Of a stretch of 64,000 bases of DNA, positions 53,551 to 64,000 are shown piece after piece (position 1 is the first letter of the stretch; each line of letters starts with the position of its first letter). Location: assembly GCF_947179165.1 (NCBI RefSeq), contig NC_077246.1, positions 70,032,421-70,096,420 of the forward strand. Reading direction: 5' to 3'. A program made the translations under genes and the position numbers. The notes under the pieces are model-generated. The model saw only the letters and a program-made list of their open reading frames with translations. It was not told the origin of the DNA and did no database searches. This DNA comes from Solanum dulcamara (taxonomy: Eukaryota; Streptophyta; Magnoliopsida; Solanales; Solanaceae).

Positions 53551-55050
53551 TCTTTTCCTTGTGTTCGATTGGAAATGAAAGAATCTTAGATTGATTAATA
53601 AAAAATTATTATAAAATAGAAAATGATCCTAATTTACGAACAGATGAATAAACCGTCGGAAGCTCGTAGGAAACGAATGACTTAAAGTCAAATAAAAGTA
53701 TTGGAAGAGAGATTAATTAAAAAAAATGTTTATTGTTAAAAGTATCTAGAAATAGTTGCTACATTATAATTGTACATTATTGGTCAATAAAGTGATAGTG
53801 TACATAGCACTTATATTGCACGCAACATAGCTTATCATAACAAACTTGTCCACCACTTATTGCACGCAATAATAAAGTTGTTTTGGAGATTTGATTTTGT
53901 ACAACTATAGTAAAAAGAAAAAATTGAAATTCAATTTGAAATTGAGTTACAAAAAATTTTAAAAGATTTTTTTCGTTATTTTCACATGAAATCATTCATC
54001 TCTAAATGTAATTTAATTTTCAAATATTAATTTTAATTTTCTGAGATATCATTATTATTATTTTTTTAATTTCGTAATTCTTATGTCTAAACACCAAAAA
54101 AACAACAACTCAAAAGCATATGGATATGCTACCTTTTGTGGATTCCATTTCCACTCCCACTCCTTGATTTATGGGTATAAAATTAGATGAGTACAGCTTA
54201 CCGTACCAGTTTTAAGAACTTTTTTTTTTCTTCATGAATCCAAACATAATACAAACATTGTTTCCTTCTAGAAAAATTCAATGGCATACTACTTTTCTGA
54301 TCAAATCAATTCACTATTCAATCGTTCACGTGTGTTTATCTAAGTCAGTGTTGGCAATCGCCTTCATTGAATTAGGTTAACGTGCTTTGTATACTTTTTT
54401 CGAAGTTTATATTAAAGCTTGTTGGTCAAGAAGTTGCATTCCGCTGATCTAACTTTGTTTGTGTGGCTTGGTCCTCTGACAATGACATCTTTTTCTCTGC
54501 TTTAGTCCTAAAGTCCATTGGGTCATGACATTTGTTTAATTAGATGATTATCAAGTGATCCAGAAGACCTAATCAATGAGATTTGAGGCGGTAACGTTCT
54601 TTATTACTTCTTCATTTCATTATCTATCCCCAATAATAAAATGAAAGACCTACCCTTAATTCTTGCATATTGATTTCAGGTTCACCCTTCATTTATATTA
54701 TGTATTTATTTATTACAATTAGTTTATTTTTAAAAAATTATATAAATTTTTACTCAAGAAAATTACAGAAGTGAAAAAATCAAGGTAAAATACAAAACAA
54801 GGGCAGACGAAAATTTGCTTAAAACAACAATAACATATCCTCTACAATTCTACAAATGAAGTTTGAAAAGAACAATATATACACCGACTTTTCCTTACTT
54901 CAAGAAATAGAGAAACTATTTTCGATAGACTCGACTCAAGAAAATAACAAAAGTGAAGAAATCAAGATAAAATACTTAACAAGGAGAGCAAAAATTTACT
55001 TGAAAGATTCATATCATAAAAGCAACAAACATTTTACATAGCAAACTTCT
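53551..55050. other. AT-rich gene-free stretch
   Basis: Nothing supported. AAGAAAATTACAGAAGTGAAAAAATCAAGGTAAAATAC (about 54756) recurs as AAGAAAATAACAAAAGTGAAGAAATCAAGATAAAATAC (about 54938), a ~182-bp spaced duplication. Confidence 0.45.
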
Positions 55051-55376
55051 CAACTCAACAATACTTTAAAGGATAAAGCATCAATACTTATAATCCTTCT
55101 CTCCCTCAACCTTTCATAATCAAAAACATATAAAGGTGGGGAAAGAAAGGATTTTTTTACATAGCCTGAAAATATTTTGTGTTTTTTTTTTCTTCTCATA
55201 ATATATAGTTTAGGAGATTCATTATCATTTACAAGATTCTTCTCCACAACATAGCAGCATTGATTTTCTTGTTTTTGGTGTCATATACAAGCACAGCATA
55301 AGAAGCTTTTATCAAGATTTGTACTGTTACTAGTATTTATAGGATAGTTGGGCAAAAACAGTAATCTTGTTCAGGT

Positions 55377-56892
55377 TCAATCAGCCATTGATCTTGTCTC
55401 TCCTCCATTAATCACCCATGGGTGTCCTGAATTTAACAAGTAACATCAAAATCAGCTGGAATTCACCAAAGAATCAAGAAAATATTTTCATAGTTCAACT
55501 ATCAGACACTAAAAAGAAGATTAAAAAAAAGTGGAACTTTAGCTCCTATTCTATTATAGGACAACTTATCAGTCTTATGGGATCGAAACAAACTGGGGTT
55601 GAATATACATATCCTCACGTCGTTATTTAAGCTCATTTCATGTCATATCATACTAAGTACTTCCTCTTACCCAATTTATGTGACGCGGTTTGAATTTCAA
55701 GCGTGAAAAAATTACAATCAAAGAAAAAATTATTTAAATCTTGAAATACAAAAGGTGATACATAAATTGGGGATAAAATATATGCGGATCTTACTTTTAC
55801 TTGTTTTCAATAAATACTCGGCTTATAATAAAGCATATTCAAGCAGTTTGAAAAAGGAGATACAGACACGAGATCAATAACAACAATGAAACAATATGAA
55901 AAGCAGTAACAACAATGAAACAATATGAAATGGAGAGCGGTACACAACATAGTAAGTAAAATATGAGTAAAAAAAATGAAGGAATTCATAAAAAGCTTCA
56001 TCCTTTAAGCTCTAACATGTTCTATAATTTCCTAAGCAACTAAGCAATCAGAAAAAAAGCCAGAAAACAAAAACAGGGGAAAAACAAAATCAGAGAAATT
56101 TAACTTACTCAGTACTTGTTCAGCTGAAAATCGCCTGGAAACATCCTTACATATCATCTTCCTCAACAAATCTTTAGCTTCAGGCGAAACAGACCTGAAA
56201 ATCCTCGTCGGAAATCTCAAATTCCCTCTCAGAACAGCCTGGAAAGTCTCAGTTGGCGTTTCACCATAAAAAGGAGGAACCCCAGAAAGCATAATATACA
56301 AAACCACCCCCGCACTCCAGACATCCACCTTCTCATTATACTGTTTCCCCATTAACACCTCCGGTGCAACGTAATACGGTGTACCCACAATCCCACTCAT
56401 CTTCCTCCCTTCACAAACCGCAAACCACTCCGCAGATCCAAAATCAGCAAGCTTCAATCTATTCTCCGAATCAAATAATACATTATCCGGCTTAATGTCA
56501 CGATGAGCTACACCCATATGATGACAATAGCTAATCGCAGAAACCAACTGAGTCAGAATCGAAGCGGCAGCCGATTCTGACAATGACCCAGATGAAACCC
56601 GTTCGTAAAGATCACTATTCGGGCAGAAATCGGTTACCATGTGAAGAAATTCGTCATCTTCGTAAACATTATACAGATGAAGAATGTTGGGCTTACCGGA
56701 AAGAAGTTGAAGGATTTTGGGCTCTTTATCGAGACATTCACGGTCGGTGGAATCAATAAGAAGGTTTTTTTCGATGGATTTACAGGCGAAGGATTCTCCG
56801 GTGACCGAAGAAAAACAGCGGTAGACGGTACCGAATCTACCACGGCCGATTTCTTCGCAAATTTGAAAATCGTTTTTCAAGGTTTGGAACAT
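55377..56892 (-). CDS. PPCK: Phosphoenolpyruvate carboxylase kinase, copy b (2 exons, 277 aa)
   Basis: Minus-strand paralogue of the gene at 41319, arranged tail to tail with it. Exon 1 is 56892-56109 (784 nt, the same length as copy a), donor GTAAGT, acceptor TTCAG, exon 2 55426-55377, rejoining VL-RHPW and ending MAD-stop, two residues shorter. Glycine loop, Lys38, HRD, DFG and APE are all intact. I count about 12 differences in the 261 exon-1 residues (for example K43N, N67K, G159V, N to I before the FRSVSP block), mostly conservative and none in catalytic motifs, so it should be active. The role is as for copy a: activating PEP carboxylase by phosphorylation. TATAAATATA lies at 56946-56955, and a fold-back MITE begins ~120 bp upstream of the ATG. 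Intron retention would give a 286-residue protein. Confidence 0.94.
55427..56108 (-). other. Intron of PPCK copy b, enlarged by insertions
   Basis: 682 bp against 362 in copy a. It contains a Stowaway-like fragment (about 55658-55775, CTTCCTCTTACCCAATTTATGTGACGC...ACATAAATTGGGGA) and a retroposon-like scrap (GCGGATCTTACTTTTACTTG...ACTCGGCTTATAATAAAGC, about 55784-55835), then two AACAACAATGAAACAATATGAAA copies (55880-55930). Confidence 0.7.
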
Positions 56893-56945
56893 TTTTTTTA
56901 AGGCTTTGTTTGGTTTTTTGGGGTTTTAGTTGAAGGGAAAGAGGT

Positions 56946-56976
56946 TATATTTATAAAGTTATAAAATCGAATATTC
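56946..56976 (-). promoter_or_regulatory. Core promoter of PPCK copy b
   Basis: TATAAATATA (minus strand, 56955-56946) and a GAATATTC palindrome at 56969-56976, in the same order as copy a but 14 bp instead of 44 bp apart. Confidence 0.55.
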
Positions 56977-57010
56977 GTAGCCTAAGGTTTTACATGAATG
57001 ATTAAAAAAA

Positions 57011-57194
57011 ACGAAAGAGGGTCTAAAATATCCTTTAACTATTGAAAATGGTATAAAAATGTCCTTGATATCCATCTTTAGGTCCAAAAATGACATTTTC
57101 TTTAAAGAAAAAGAGCATTTTAGGCCCAATAGATGGATGAGGGACATTTTTATATCATTTTTAATAGTTCAAAAATATTTTAGGTCTTTTTCGT
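57011..57194. mobile_element. Fold-back MITE, 184 bp, in the promoter of PPCK copy b
   Basis: ACGAAAGAGGGTCTAAAATATCC at the left and its complement ATTTTAGGTCTTTTTCGT at the right. The interior pairs ACTATTGAAAATGG with TTTTTAATAGTTC. Same family as the composite at 44801-45425. The flanks are A-rich, so the target duplication cannot be read. Confidence 0.75.
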
Positions 57195-59640
57195 AACAAA
57201 AAATACATAAAAAATAAAATAAAATAAAAAGAGAGGGAGAGATTCAATAGGAAAGTTAGTCCCTTTTTAAAAAAATTTAAAATTGATGAATTACGATAGT
57301 TTCTCACTTCGCAACGAAGATAAGTTGAATTAGCAGAGTTAAAACGAGTTGAGTGAATAAATTAGCGGGTTATTAATTAACAAAAAAAAATGACATGCTT
57401 AAACGAGTCATGATTTTATGGATTAATATTTTCACCCCTACTCGCTCCCTATTTAACTGAGCGAGTCATTAACTCACACAAACTTAACGTGATTGAACGA
57501 GTGATGATTTTATAAATTAATATTTTCGCCGGTACTCGCTCTCAATTTTTCCATATTTAAAAGAAAATAAGACATTTTTATATTTGTTATATCGAACTAT
57601 AAAGTTTTACCATGAAGTATCTATAACACATACAAATATTATATATTATGGCATGTCTTAAATTTTTATCATCTCATAAATATTATGATATATTTAAATT
57701 TATAATGTAACAATAATATTTAAATTTCATGTCAAATTAAACTATATCACGAGTAAAAAAAATTAAATTACACCAAAAAAAATAATCCTAATTTATTTAA
57801 ATTCTAAGTGGGACAAGTAGGACTGTTATAGTTGTGTCATGAATGTGGCACCAACACGAGTAATATTGCATGTCGTATTATAACTGTTTTAAAAATTGTT
57901 TAATTTAACATTAAATTCTACATATATTAATATTTTATATCATATGATATAAAATAAATAAATTTATGGTTTATGTGGAGAAAGTTTGGTTAATTGACTT
58001 TTTTAGTGTAAGCAATTAGGTCATATCAGCCATCAGGTATTGTTTGTATATTAACGGCAAGAGAGTGGACTTTTCTTTAATTAAAAGAATATTTAGTAGG
58101 TGTTTTGTAGTAAATTTCAAATATTTTTTATTTTATTTTTATATTTTTAAAATTAGAGCTAAAAATAAAATCATGTTTAGTTATATATTTTATAAAAAGT
58201 ATTTTAAAAAGTGAAAAGTAAGTTGATGAATCATTACTCATCCATTTTAGTATTGTCTGTGTTATAATTTTAGAGTAAATTATTCACAATTCCTCATGAA
58301 TTACCATCAAAAGTTTTCGAAAAATTTAACCTAACACTTTTTTTCATCAAAATTGACCCAAATCAATTCCAAAATACTCCAAATCCAACACCCAACATTG
58401 TAATTCATACCAACAATCTCAATAATTCGAAATGATTAAATTCAACTCAAACTTTCTAAAATCAATAAATTAGCTCACTTGTCTACTTCAACAATCAAGA
58501 TCAATCTCCTTTATAAGGGACTTTAATAAAATTAAAATTATTTGAGGAAGACAAGTGTTGGATTTGTAGTCAATTATTAGAACCATCGATATGATCTAAT
58601 GAATGAGACTGTTTTTTTCTAAGGTAAAAATATTAATTTCGAATTCTGAATATGAAAAAGTCTTTTTAATAGAAAGTGTTTCCTCAAATAAGACCTATGT
58701 GACGCACATTCAAATTAATCAAGATTTAATATAAATACTAAACGTCAAATAAAAAAAAAAGCTAATTATTGAAGACGAACAAACAATTTAAACTTTCCTA
58801 TCAAAGAAAAGCAAATGAAAATCCAACACCTACAAAATGACCATGTGTCACTTCAATGATTACTCTTTATTTTTTATAACATAATTAAGATCATAAGTTT
58901 TTTAATAATGTGGAAAATGAATATGTTCTAACTTCTAAGTTCTAACTTGAGAAACGTTCATTAAAATTAGTTTGACTGTCAATTATTTTTTTTAACATAT
59001 CAGTGAATTTGCAACGAAGGTTCAACAGAAATTAATACATGAAAAAAAAATCAAACTCACACATAAAAAATAAGTTATTTTATTTTCAAAATTCAAAATT
59101 ATGAATCCACAAAATCAAGATTACGAATCTCATTTTTTATGAAGAATTACATATATATAGATGCATTGAGATGATCTTATAATATAAAAGTTTCTTTATA
59201 TTATTGGTATATACAAGTAAAATAAGTGTAAAATACAATAATAATAGTTGTAATAATATATTTCAATTAATTCAATGCCTAAAGTTTACACCATCAGATT
59301 TAATTTTCAATTAGCAATACCAAGACCACAGAATTTCAATATAGCCCATAGTATTTCACATCATTTTCATAAAAAATTTCAACTATTTGTTATTTTATTA
59401 TAATTTGTAATAAAGTGCCACATTAGCCACCAAATGCCAATAATGTGGGCTGACTCAACTTTCACACTCCATACCTTTTTTTTTGTTTGGTAGAAATTAA
59501 TATAATATTATTTACAAATATTAGAATTTGTTGTCAAATAGCTACTGTTTATTATAAAAAAAATACTAGAATTATTCGAAATCTTTCCAAAGTAATTCCT
59601 AACATGTCAATGACAAAGTTAGAGTATAACTTGATTTACG
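57195..59640. other. AT-rich gene-free stretch
   Basis: 57330-57540 has a duplicated GAGTCATGATTTTATGGATTAATATTTTCACCCCTACTCGCTC / GAGTGATGATTTTATAAATTAATATTTTCGCCGGTACTCGCTC (about 120 bp apart). No gene supported. Confidence 0.5.
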
Positions 59641-59715
59641 AGTATTCAGTAGCACATATATATATATATATATAATGCAATGCAACTCCAGAACTTGAAG
59701 ACGAGTATTCAGTAG

Positions 59716-59760
<45 letters not shown>
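59641..59760. repeat. Two (AT)n microsatellites inside a short duplication
   Basis: ACGAGTATTCAGTAGC followed by an AT run occurs at 59638 and again at 59701; AT runs at about 59656-59672 and 59719-59760. Confidence 0.85.
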
Positions 59761-59762
<2 letters not shown>

Positions 59763-60199
59763 TCATAAGAATTTATGAACTTCAAATTTTAAATTCAACA
59801 TAGCTTTGGAATAGACTGTTCCAACACACTCCATACTATAATACTAGTATACAACTGTATTTCTTAGGTTTTATTCCCTTTAATATACTTTTTAAAATGA
59901 GTATGCTATATTACATATAAAAAAGGTTCTTGATTACTCATCAATAATTGAGAGTAATTAATGAAGGATTCCATAATAGTATCTTGTCCAGTATCACCTA
60001 AGAATATTCATTTAATATACCTTTTGAAAGAGTGATACATGGCATGGCCCATGATAAGTGCTTTTGTCAAGTGAGAAGAAAGTTGTTTTTTTATGAAAAA
60101 TTATGCCAAGAACTAAATATATATTAGTTAATTAGTTAATATAGTTATAATTTAGTTAATTTATTATTCATTGTTAATATTTATCATTAATTATGGTTT

Positions 60200-60402
60200 G
60201 AGTTTGTATAATTCACATGTTTGTATAATTCGAAATTTGTATAACTTTTGTATAATATAATTTGTATAACTATTTAAAGTTCAGATGTTTGTGTTTGTAT
60301 AAATTCGTTATTTCTAGTTTATACAAAAAAACTCAATTATACAAACTCAATCTCAAATTATACAAACCCGCAAATTATACAAACGATGCATCTTAAATTA
60401 TA
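60200..60402. mobile_element. Inverted-repeat MITE with TTTGTATAATTC motifs
   Basis: Left arm repeats GTTTGTATAATTC (about 60204, 60219) and TTTGTATAA; the right arm repeats AATTATACAAAC (about 60326, 60355, 60371), giving a long imperfect hairpin. The same motif occurs in the MITE at 21646-22309 (GTTTGTATAATTCGC). Confidence 0.65.
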
Positions 60403-62300
60403 GCTACAGCCCATAAATATGCAAACTGTTGCTAAGGAGAATAGTTAAAATACTTATAGTAGCTATTTGTATACGATATATGTATTATATCTATGCTAAT
60501 TCAAATTTATATAGTGTAAAATTTATTTAGGATAGAAGAACTTTTTAACATAATTATTTTTATATTTAATCTCTCAGAAAATAAAAATTATATTCACTCC
60601 ATCATAAGGGTTATTGATAAGTTTGATGGAAATTAATCACACTCTGAAAGAGATGTATTACTAGTACCTATACAAATATTAATATAAAATAATAAATATT
60701 TGTAATATGGTTTCTTATCTATTATTTTGGCATATAGTTTCATATTATATTTGATTAGATTCTAATCAAATTTGTCTTCTTTTGCACATGGCAAAAATAG
60801 CAGTTATATGCTGGTACCAATAAATGAATACTATTAAAGTGTGTCAGCATAAACAAAATGTGTGATTGTAAATAATTGCTTTTGGAACAAGTGAAAAAGA
60901 CCTCCAAAATTGAGATTGGAATATACTTTATTCAACTGTGAAAGATTCAATGTATTCAAAGTAATTATAATTTATAAACGTGTATTTTAACGTGAATGCA
61001 ATTGATATTTATGTATTTTAATTTTGAGTATGCATAAATAAATATTTAAATTATTATAAAATTGATCATGCAGATATAAGTTTCCTACATGACAAATCTC
61101 GCACATGTTGCCATATAAAACACACGATTTAACTTGTAAGAACACGTGTATCTGACGCAATAACTACCTTTACAAAAGTACACCTTTTATTAATTTTTTG
61201 CCAAATAAATAGAATCTAACATGAGTAAAATATTGATAATCGTAGAAATTAAAATTTTGTAGGAGTCTACAAGTCAAGTTCAATTCTAGTTAGTATTCTT
61301 GGAGGCTACTCCATCATTTACCCTAGTTCATGCATGTATAAATGATAATACATTCTCTTAAAAAGGCATCTTAGAAATCACATAAACTCTAAGGATATTC
61401 ATAAAAAGATCAAAATATGTCTGACTCTTCTTGATAATCAAATATTTCAAGAAGATCTACAAATCAGATCCTTTCATGGAGATCAAGTCCAAATCATCAT
61501 ACATTCGAGAAATACGCTACTAACAGCCCTCGAACCATGGAGAAAATTCAGATAGAAGAATCAAGGGAACAAACAGATTTATACCGACATATTTTATCAA
61601 TAAAATTATATTTCTTCATATTTTATTTGTGATTGCAATTTATTCTCTACCACATTAAAATTTGTTGCAAAACATCATTAAATATTTATCAAAAAATACA
61701 TGTCATATAAATTAGAACGGAAAAAAAAATATTTTTTCCCCAATGAATCTATCTTTTACATCAAATAACCACTCATTGGTAAACAATTGGTTATGATTTA
61801 ATGGGAAAAGATGCTCCTCAACACATATAGAAAACCTTATCTAATCATCTTAGATCACAAAATAAGAGAGTTAAAGCTCATTCAAACAAAAAAAAAGTTA
61901 AATAAATGGTAGAAAAATAGGAGAATCTTACAAATCAATATGTCCATGGAATCCCCTATTTGGAATTCTTAATTTTTTGTAAGATGACAAGGCTTTTGAT
62001 TGTTTATTTTGGATTATGATTCTTTGCCAAACCACTTATGATGATTCACTTTGATGCCCCAATGGATGCAAAGACAAGAGAGGCAAGTTTATGTGTTTGC
62101 TTTTTTTTAATTTGTAAAAGTGATTGATTGATTGAATATCAACTAGTGTTAGGTTCAGTTGCTTAAAAGAGTTTTTGCTTATTCTTGTGGCGCAAATTCA
62201 AATTAATCAAACATAAAGTGAATGACAGATTGTACAAAGAGTTCTAGTCTTTATTACCCCTCATTTGATTGAGTCCACTTAGCCAATCGACAGGATGCGG
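60403..62300. other. AT-rich stretch; possible LTR remnant
   Basis: 61260-61680 (GTAGGAGTCTACAAGTCAAG...CATATTTTATTTGTGATTGCAATTTATT...AAATTTGTTGCAAAAC) reads like the 3' part of a plant LTR, but I found no partner, PBS or flanks. Otherwise nothing. Confidence 0.3.
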
Positions 62301-62539
62301 AAATCATTCTGTCAATAACGTTTTAATAAGACAAGCAATAGTAGTCAATGAACTCCTTTGCCTGCTTCTTATTATGATAGCTATGTTTTCGCGGTGAAAA
62401 TGAATGAAAAGTGAGAAGGAAAGAAAAAAAAATTGAAATATTCCTACTCAAACAAAAAATTCGATTATTTACAACACATTTATATAGCGACCAAACTAAC
62501 ATAGAGTAATGTTTGGTCGAAAACATAAGAAAAGGCAAA

Positions 62540-62700
62540 TATAACATAACTAATGTAACATTCAGAGAAGATAGTATATACGCAGATATTACCTCTATCT
62601 AGGAAGGTATAGAGGTGGTTTCCAAACAACATACTCAAATGTAATCTCATAAAAAGTAGAGGTAGGTAGGTTGTTTTCCTATAGACCCTAACTAATAGGA
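62540..62700 (-). mobile_element. Diverged retroposon fragments
   Basis: ATACGCAGATATTACCTCTATCTAGGAAGGTATAGAGGTGGTTTCCAA, followed at 62655-62690 by a second partial copy (GAGGTAGGTAGGTTGTTTTCCTATAGACCCTAAC); both match the retroposon core in minus orientation. Confidence 0.6.
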
Positions 62701-63092
62701 GGAAAGAAACCAAGCAAAATACTAAACAAGGCATGACAAAGCATTCTAAAAAAACAGTAATTACAACAAAACAATACAGTGATCGAAGTACAAGAAATAA
62801 TAAATATTTACAATAATCAGAGGGAAGCAAGAAACTATAAAAGTAATACTACGACTATCCGTATGGAAGTGTTCCAACACTTGGGAATTGATCCACAAAG
62901 ACCTTTTTAACCTTACAAAAGAATTACACCTCAACCTTTTTTAAAAACAAAGAAAAAAGATGAAGAGAATATTAGAAAATAGAAACCAAAAATTTCCCGG
63001 CATATTCTGCATATTTCACTAGGAAGAATATGTCAAAACAAACTACAAATGAGATGAAGATTGCCTGTAGTTAGCTAAAACCAAAAATGTTG

Positions 63093-63345
63093 ACATGATC
63101 AACATAAAAAACACACATTCCTACTCCTTGGTGTGTTCCTTTCTTCATAGCCCCTCGTGAATGATCTAATCGATAGATGTTCCGAAGCATATGTCATGAA
63201 GGATGCCAAAATAAGGCCACCTACCACCATCAAACCTAACCTGCGGAAGAAGCATAAGAACGAAACTTTACTGACAGTTTTTTCATAGACGTTCACTGGC
63301 ATCATATCATCTTCAACCAATCTCCACCCAAGAGATGTTATATAA
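63093..63345 (-). CDS. Possible terminal exon of an unidentified membrane protein gene
   Basis: A minus-strand frame open from at least 63345 to a stop at 63099 reads NSYITSLGWRLVEDDMMPVNVYEKTVSKVSFLCFF, then one hydrophobic helix (LGLMVVGGLILASFMTYA) and a basic tail ending NVCFLC. The composition is balanced and unlike the random ORFs nearby, and an AG lies just upstream (about 63368), compatible with an acceptor. No upstream exon was found in the remaining 600 bp, and I do not recognise the family. Could also be a transposon-captured exon. Confidence 0.3.
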
Positions 63346-63616
63346 CTATTTACATTAAAAAAAATTCTAGTGCCTAATCACAAGAAGAGGTATCTGTAAA
63401 AGACGGACAAGAAAACGAAAGGAGAGGGTGGGAAATTGGAAGCCCAAAGAAGCCAAATGGCATCACCAAGAAATTCTACTTGAGCGATGAAACTATAAAG
63501 GAGGACGTGCACCGAAAAGTTAAAGTTATAGAATTGATCAGAATATGCGATGCTACGTGGTCATAGAAGATGGCTTACGTAACACCCCATCAATGCTGTT
63601 GAAACTTCACTATGAT

Positions 63617-63775
63617 AACATACAACAACATACCCAATGCAATCCCACGAGTGGAGTCTGAGGAGGGTAGGATGTATGCACATCTTACCCCTACCTTTGT
63701 GGGGTAGAGAGGTGGTTTCCGATAGACCCTCGGCTCAAAAGAAAAGAAGAATTCAAAGCACGATTATAAGAAAAT
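63617..63775 (-). mobile_element. (TTG)n-tailed retroposon, copy 5 (diverged)
   Basis: CAACAACATACCCAATGCAATCCCACGAGTGGAGTCTGAGGAGGGTAGG...GCACATCTTACCCCTACC...GTGGTTTCCGATAGACCCTCGGCTCAAAAGAAAAG, minus strand. A CCCCTACCTTTGTGGGGTAGAG segment distinguishes this subfamily from copies 1-4. Confidence 0.75.
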
Positions 63776-64000
63776 AAGACAGCAAAAAAAGGATACAAAG
63801 CAATTCACTATGATGACATAAGAGGAGTATATGAGACTGACGTCCAACAAAAAATGATTGCTAAAGCATCTTTTAGGCTTATCTACCTTTAAAATATGAC
63901 CTATTTGAAATTCTGATTTAACTTTATAAGCCTAAATTTACTTGGTCTTTTCTCACCCAATAGACTTCCTATAAGAATCATCTCAACGTATTTTTCCTGT

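Noticed and set aside
62323..62830. Two minus-strand ORFs of 74 and 116 codons, hydrophobic
   Set aside because: They overlap degraded retroposon copies and AT-rich sequence; no domain or codon signal.

Overview
The window is nuclear DNA of a flowering plant, almost certainly Solanaceae and most likely Solanum. It is very AT-rich, its genes are intron-bearing and sparse, and it carries Solanaceae-type retroposons with (TTG)n/(CAA)n tails, Stowaway, Tourist/Harbinger, hAT and Mutator MITEs, a Tnt1-like copia remnant and gypsy-type solo LTRs. The only strongly recognisable conserved genes are two phosphoenolpyruvate carboxylase kinases (PPCK). I cannot fix the species from sequence alone.

Layout. 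0-2.4 kb: a dead L1-type LINE (zinc-knuckle and RNase H part) interrupted by a Harbinger MITE and a retroposon, next to a 181-bp satellite array. 4.4-10.1 kb: a tandem family (A) of short secreted proline-rich proteins: two intact genes, one remnant and one frameshifted copy. 12.4-17.9 kb: a second family (B) of tiny secreted proline-rich proteins with a conserved N-terminal block; about five copies, three or four readable. 18.2-20.9 kb: a 2.7-kb Mutator-like element with a perfect 9-bp target duplication, a two-exon gene candidate and a ~124-bp tandem array built on a TGTATCTGATACATA-type palindrome. 21.6-41.1 kb: almost entirely transposon-derived (MULE MITE, Stowaways, a pol-less copia element with both LTRs, two hAT elements, two gypsy-like LTRs) with long AT-rich stretches in which I see nothing.

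41.3-57.2 kb: two PPCK genes in convergent (inverted) orientation about 13 kb apart, with homologous 3' flanks and about 95% protein identity. Between them lie a thionin-like cysteine-rich secreted protein gene, its frameshifted paralogue, a composite fold-back Mutator MITE, nested SINE/Stowaway insertions and a small membrane-protein ORF. The two PPCK promoters have each received a different transposon close to the start: a hAT element at copy a, a fold-back MITE at copy b. 57.2-64 kb: AT-rich, mostly featureless, with an inverted-repeat MITE, retroposon fragments and a possible terminal exon on the minus strand.

Together the window looks like a fast-evolving neighbourhood of small secreted peptide genes (families A and B and the cysteine-rich pair) beside a recently duplicated metabolic regulator, with transposons repeatedly inserted in promoters, introns and 3' flanks. 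All exon boundaries and TE ends below were read by eye; no alignment or database search was run.
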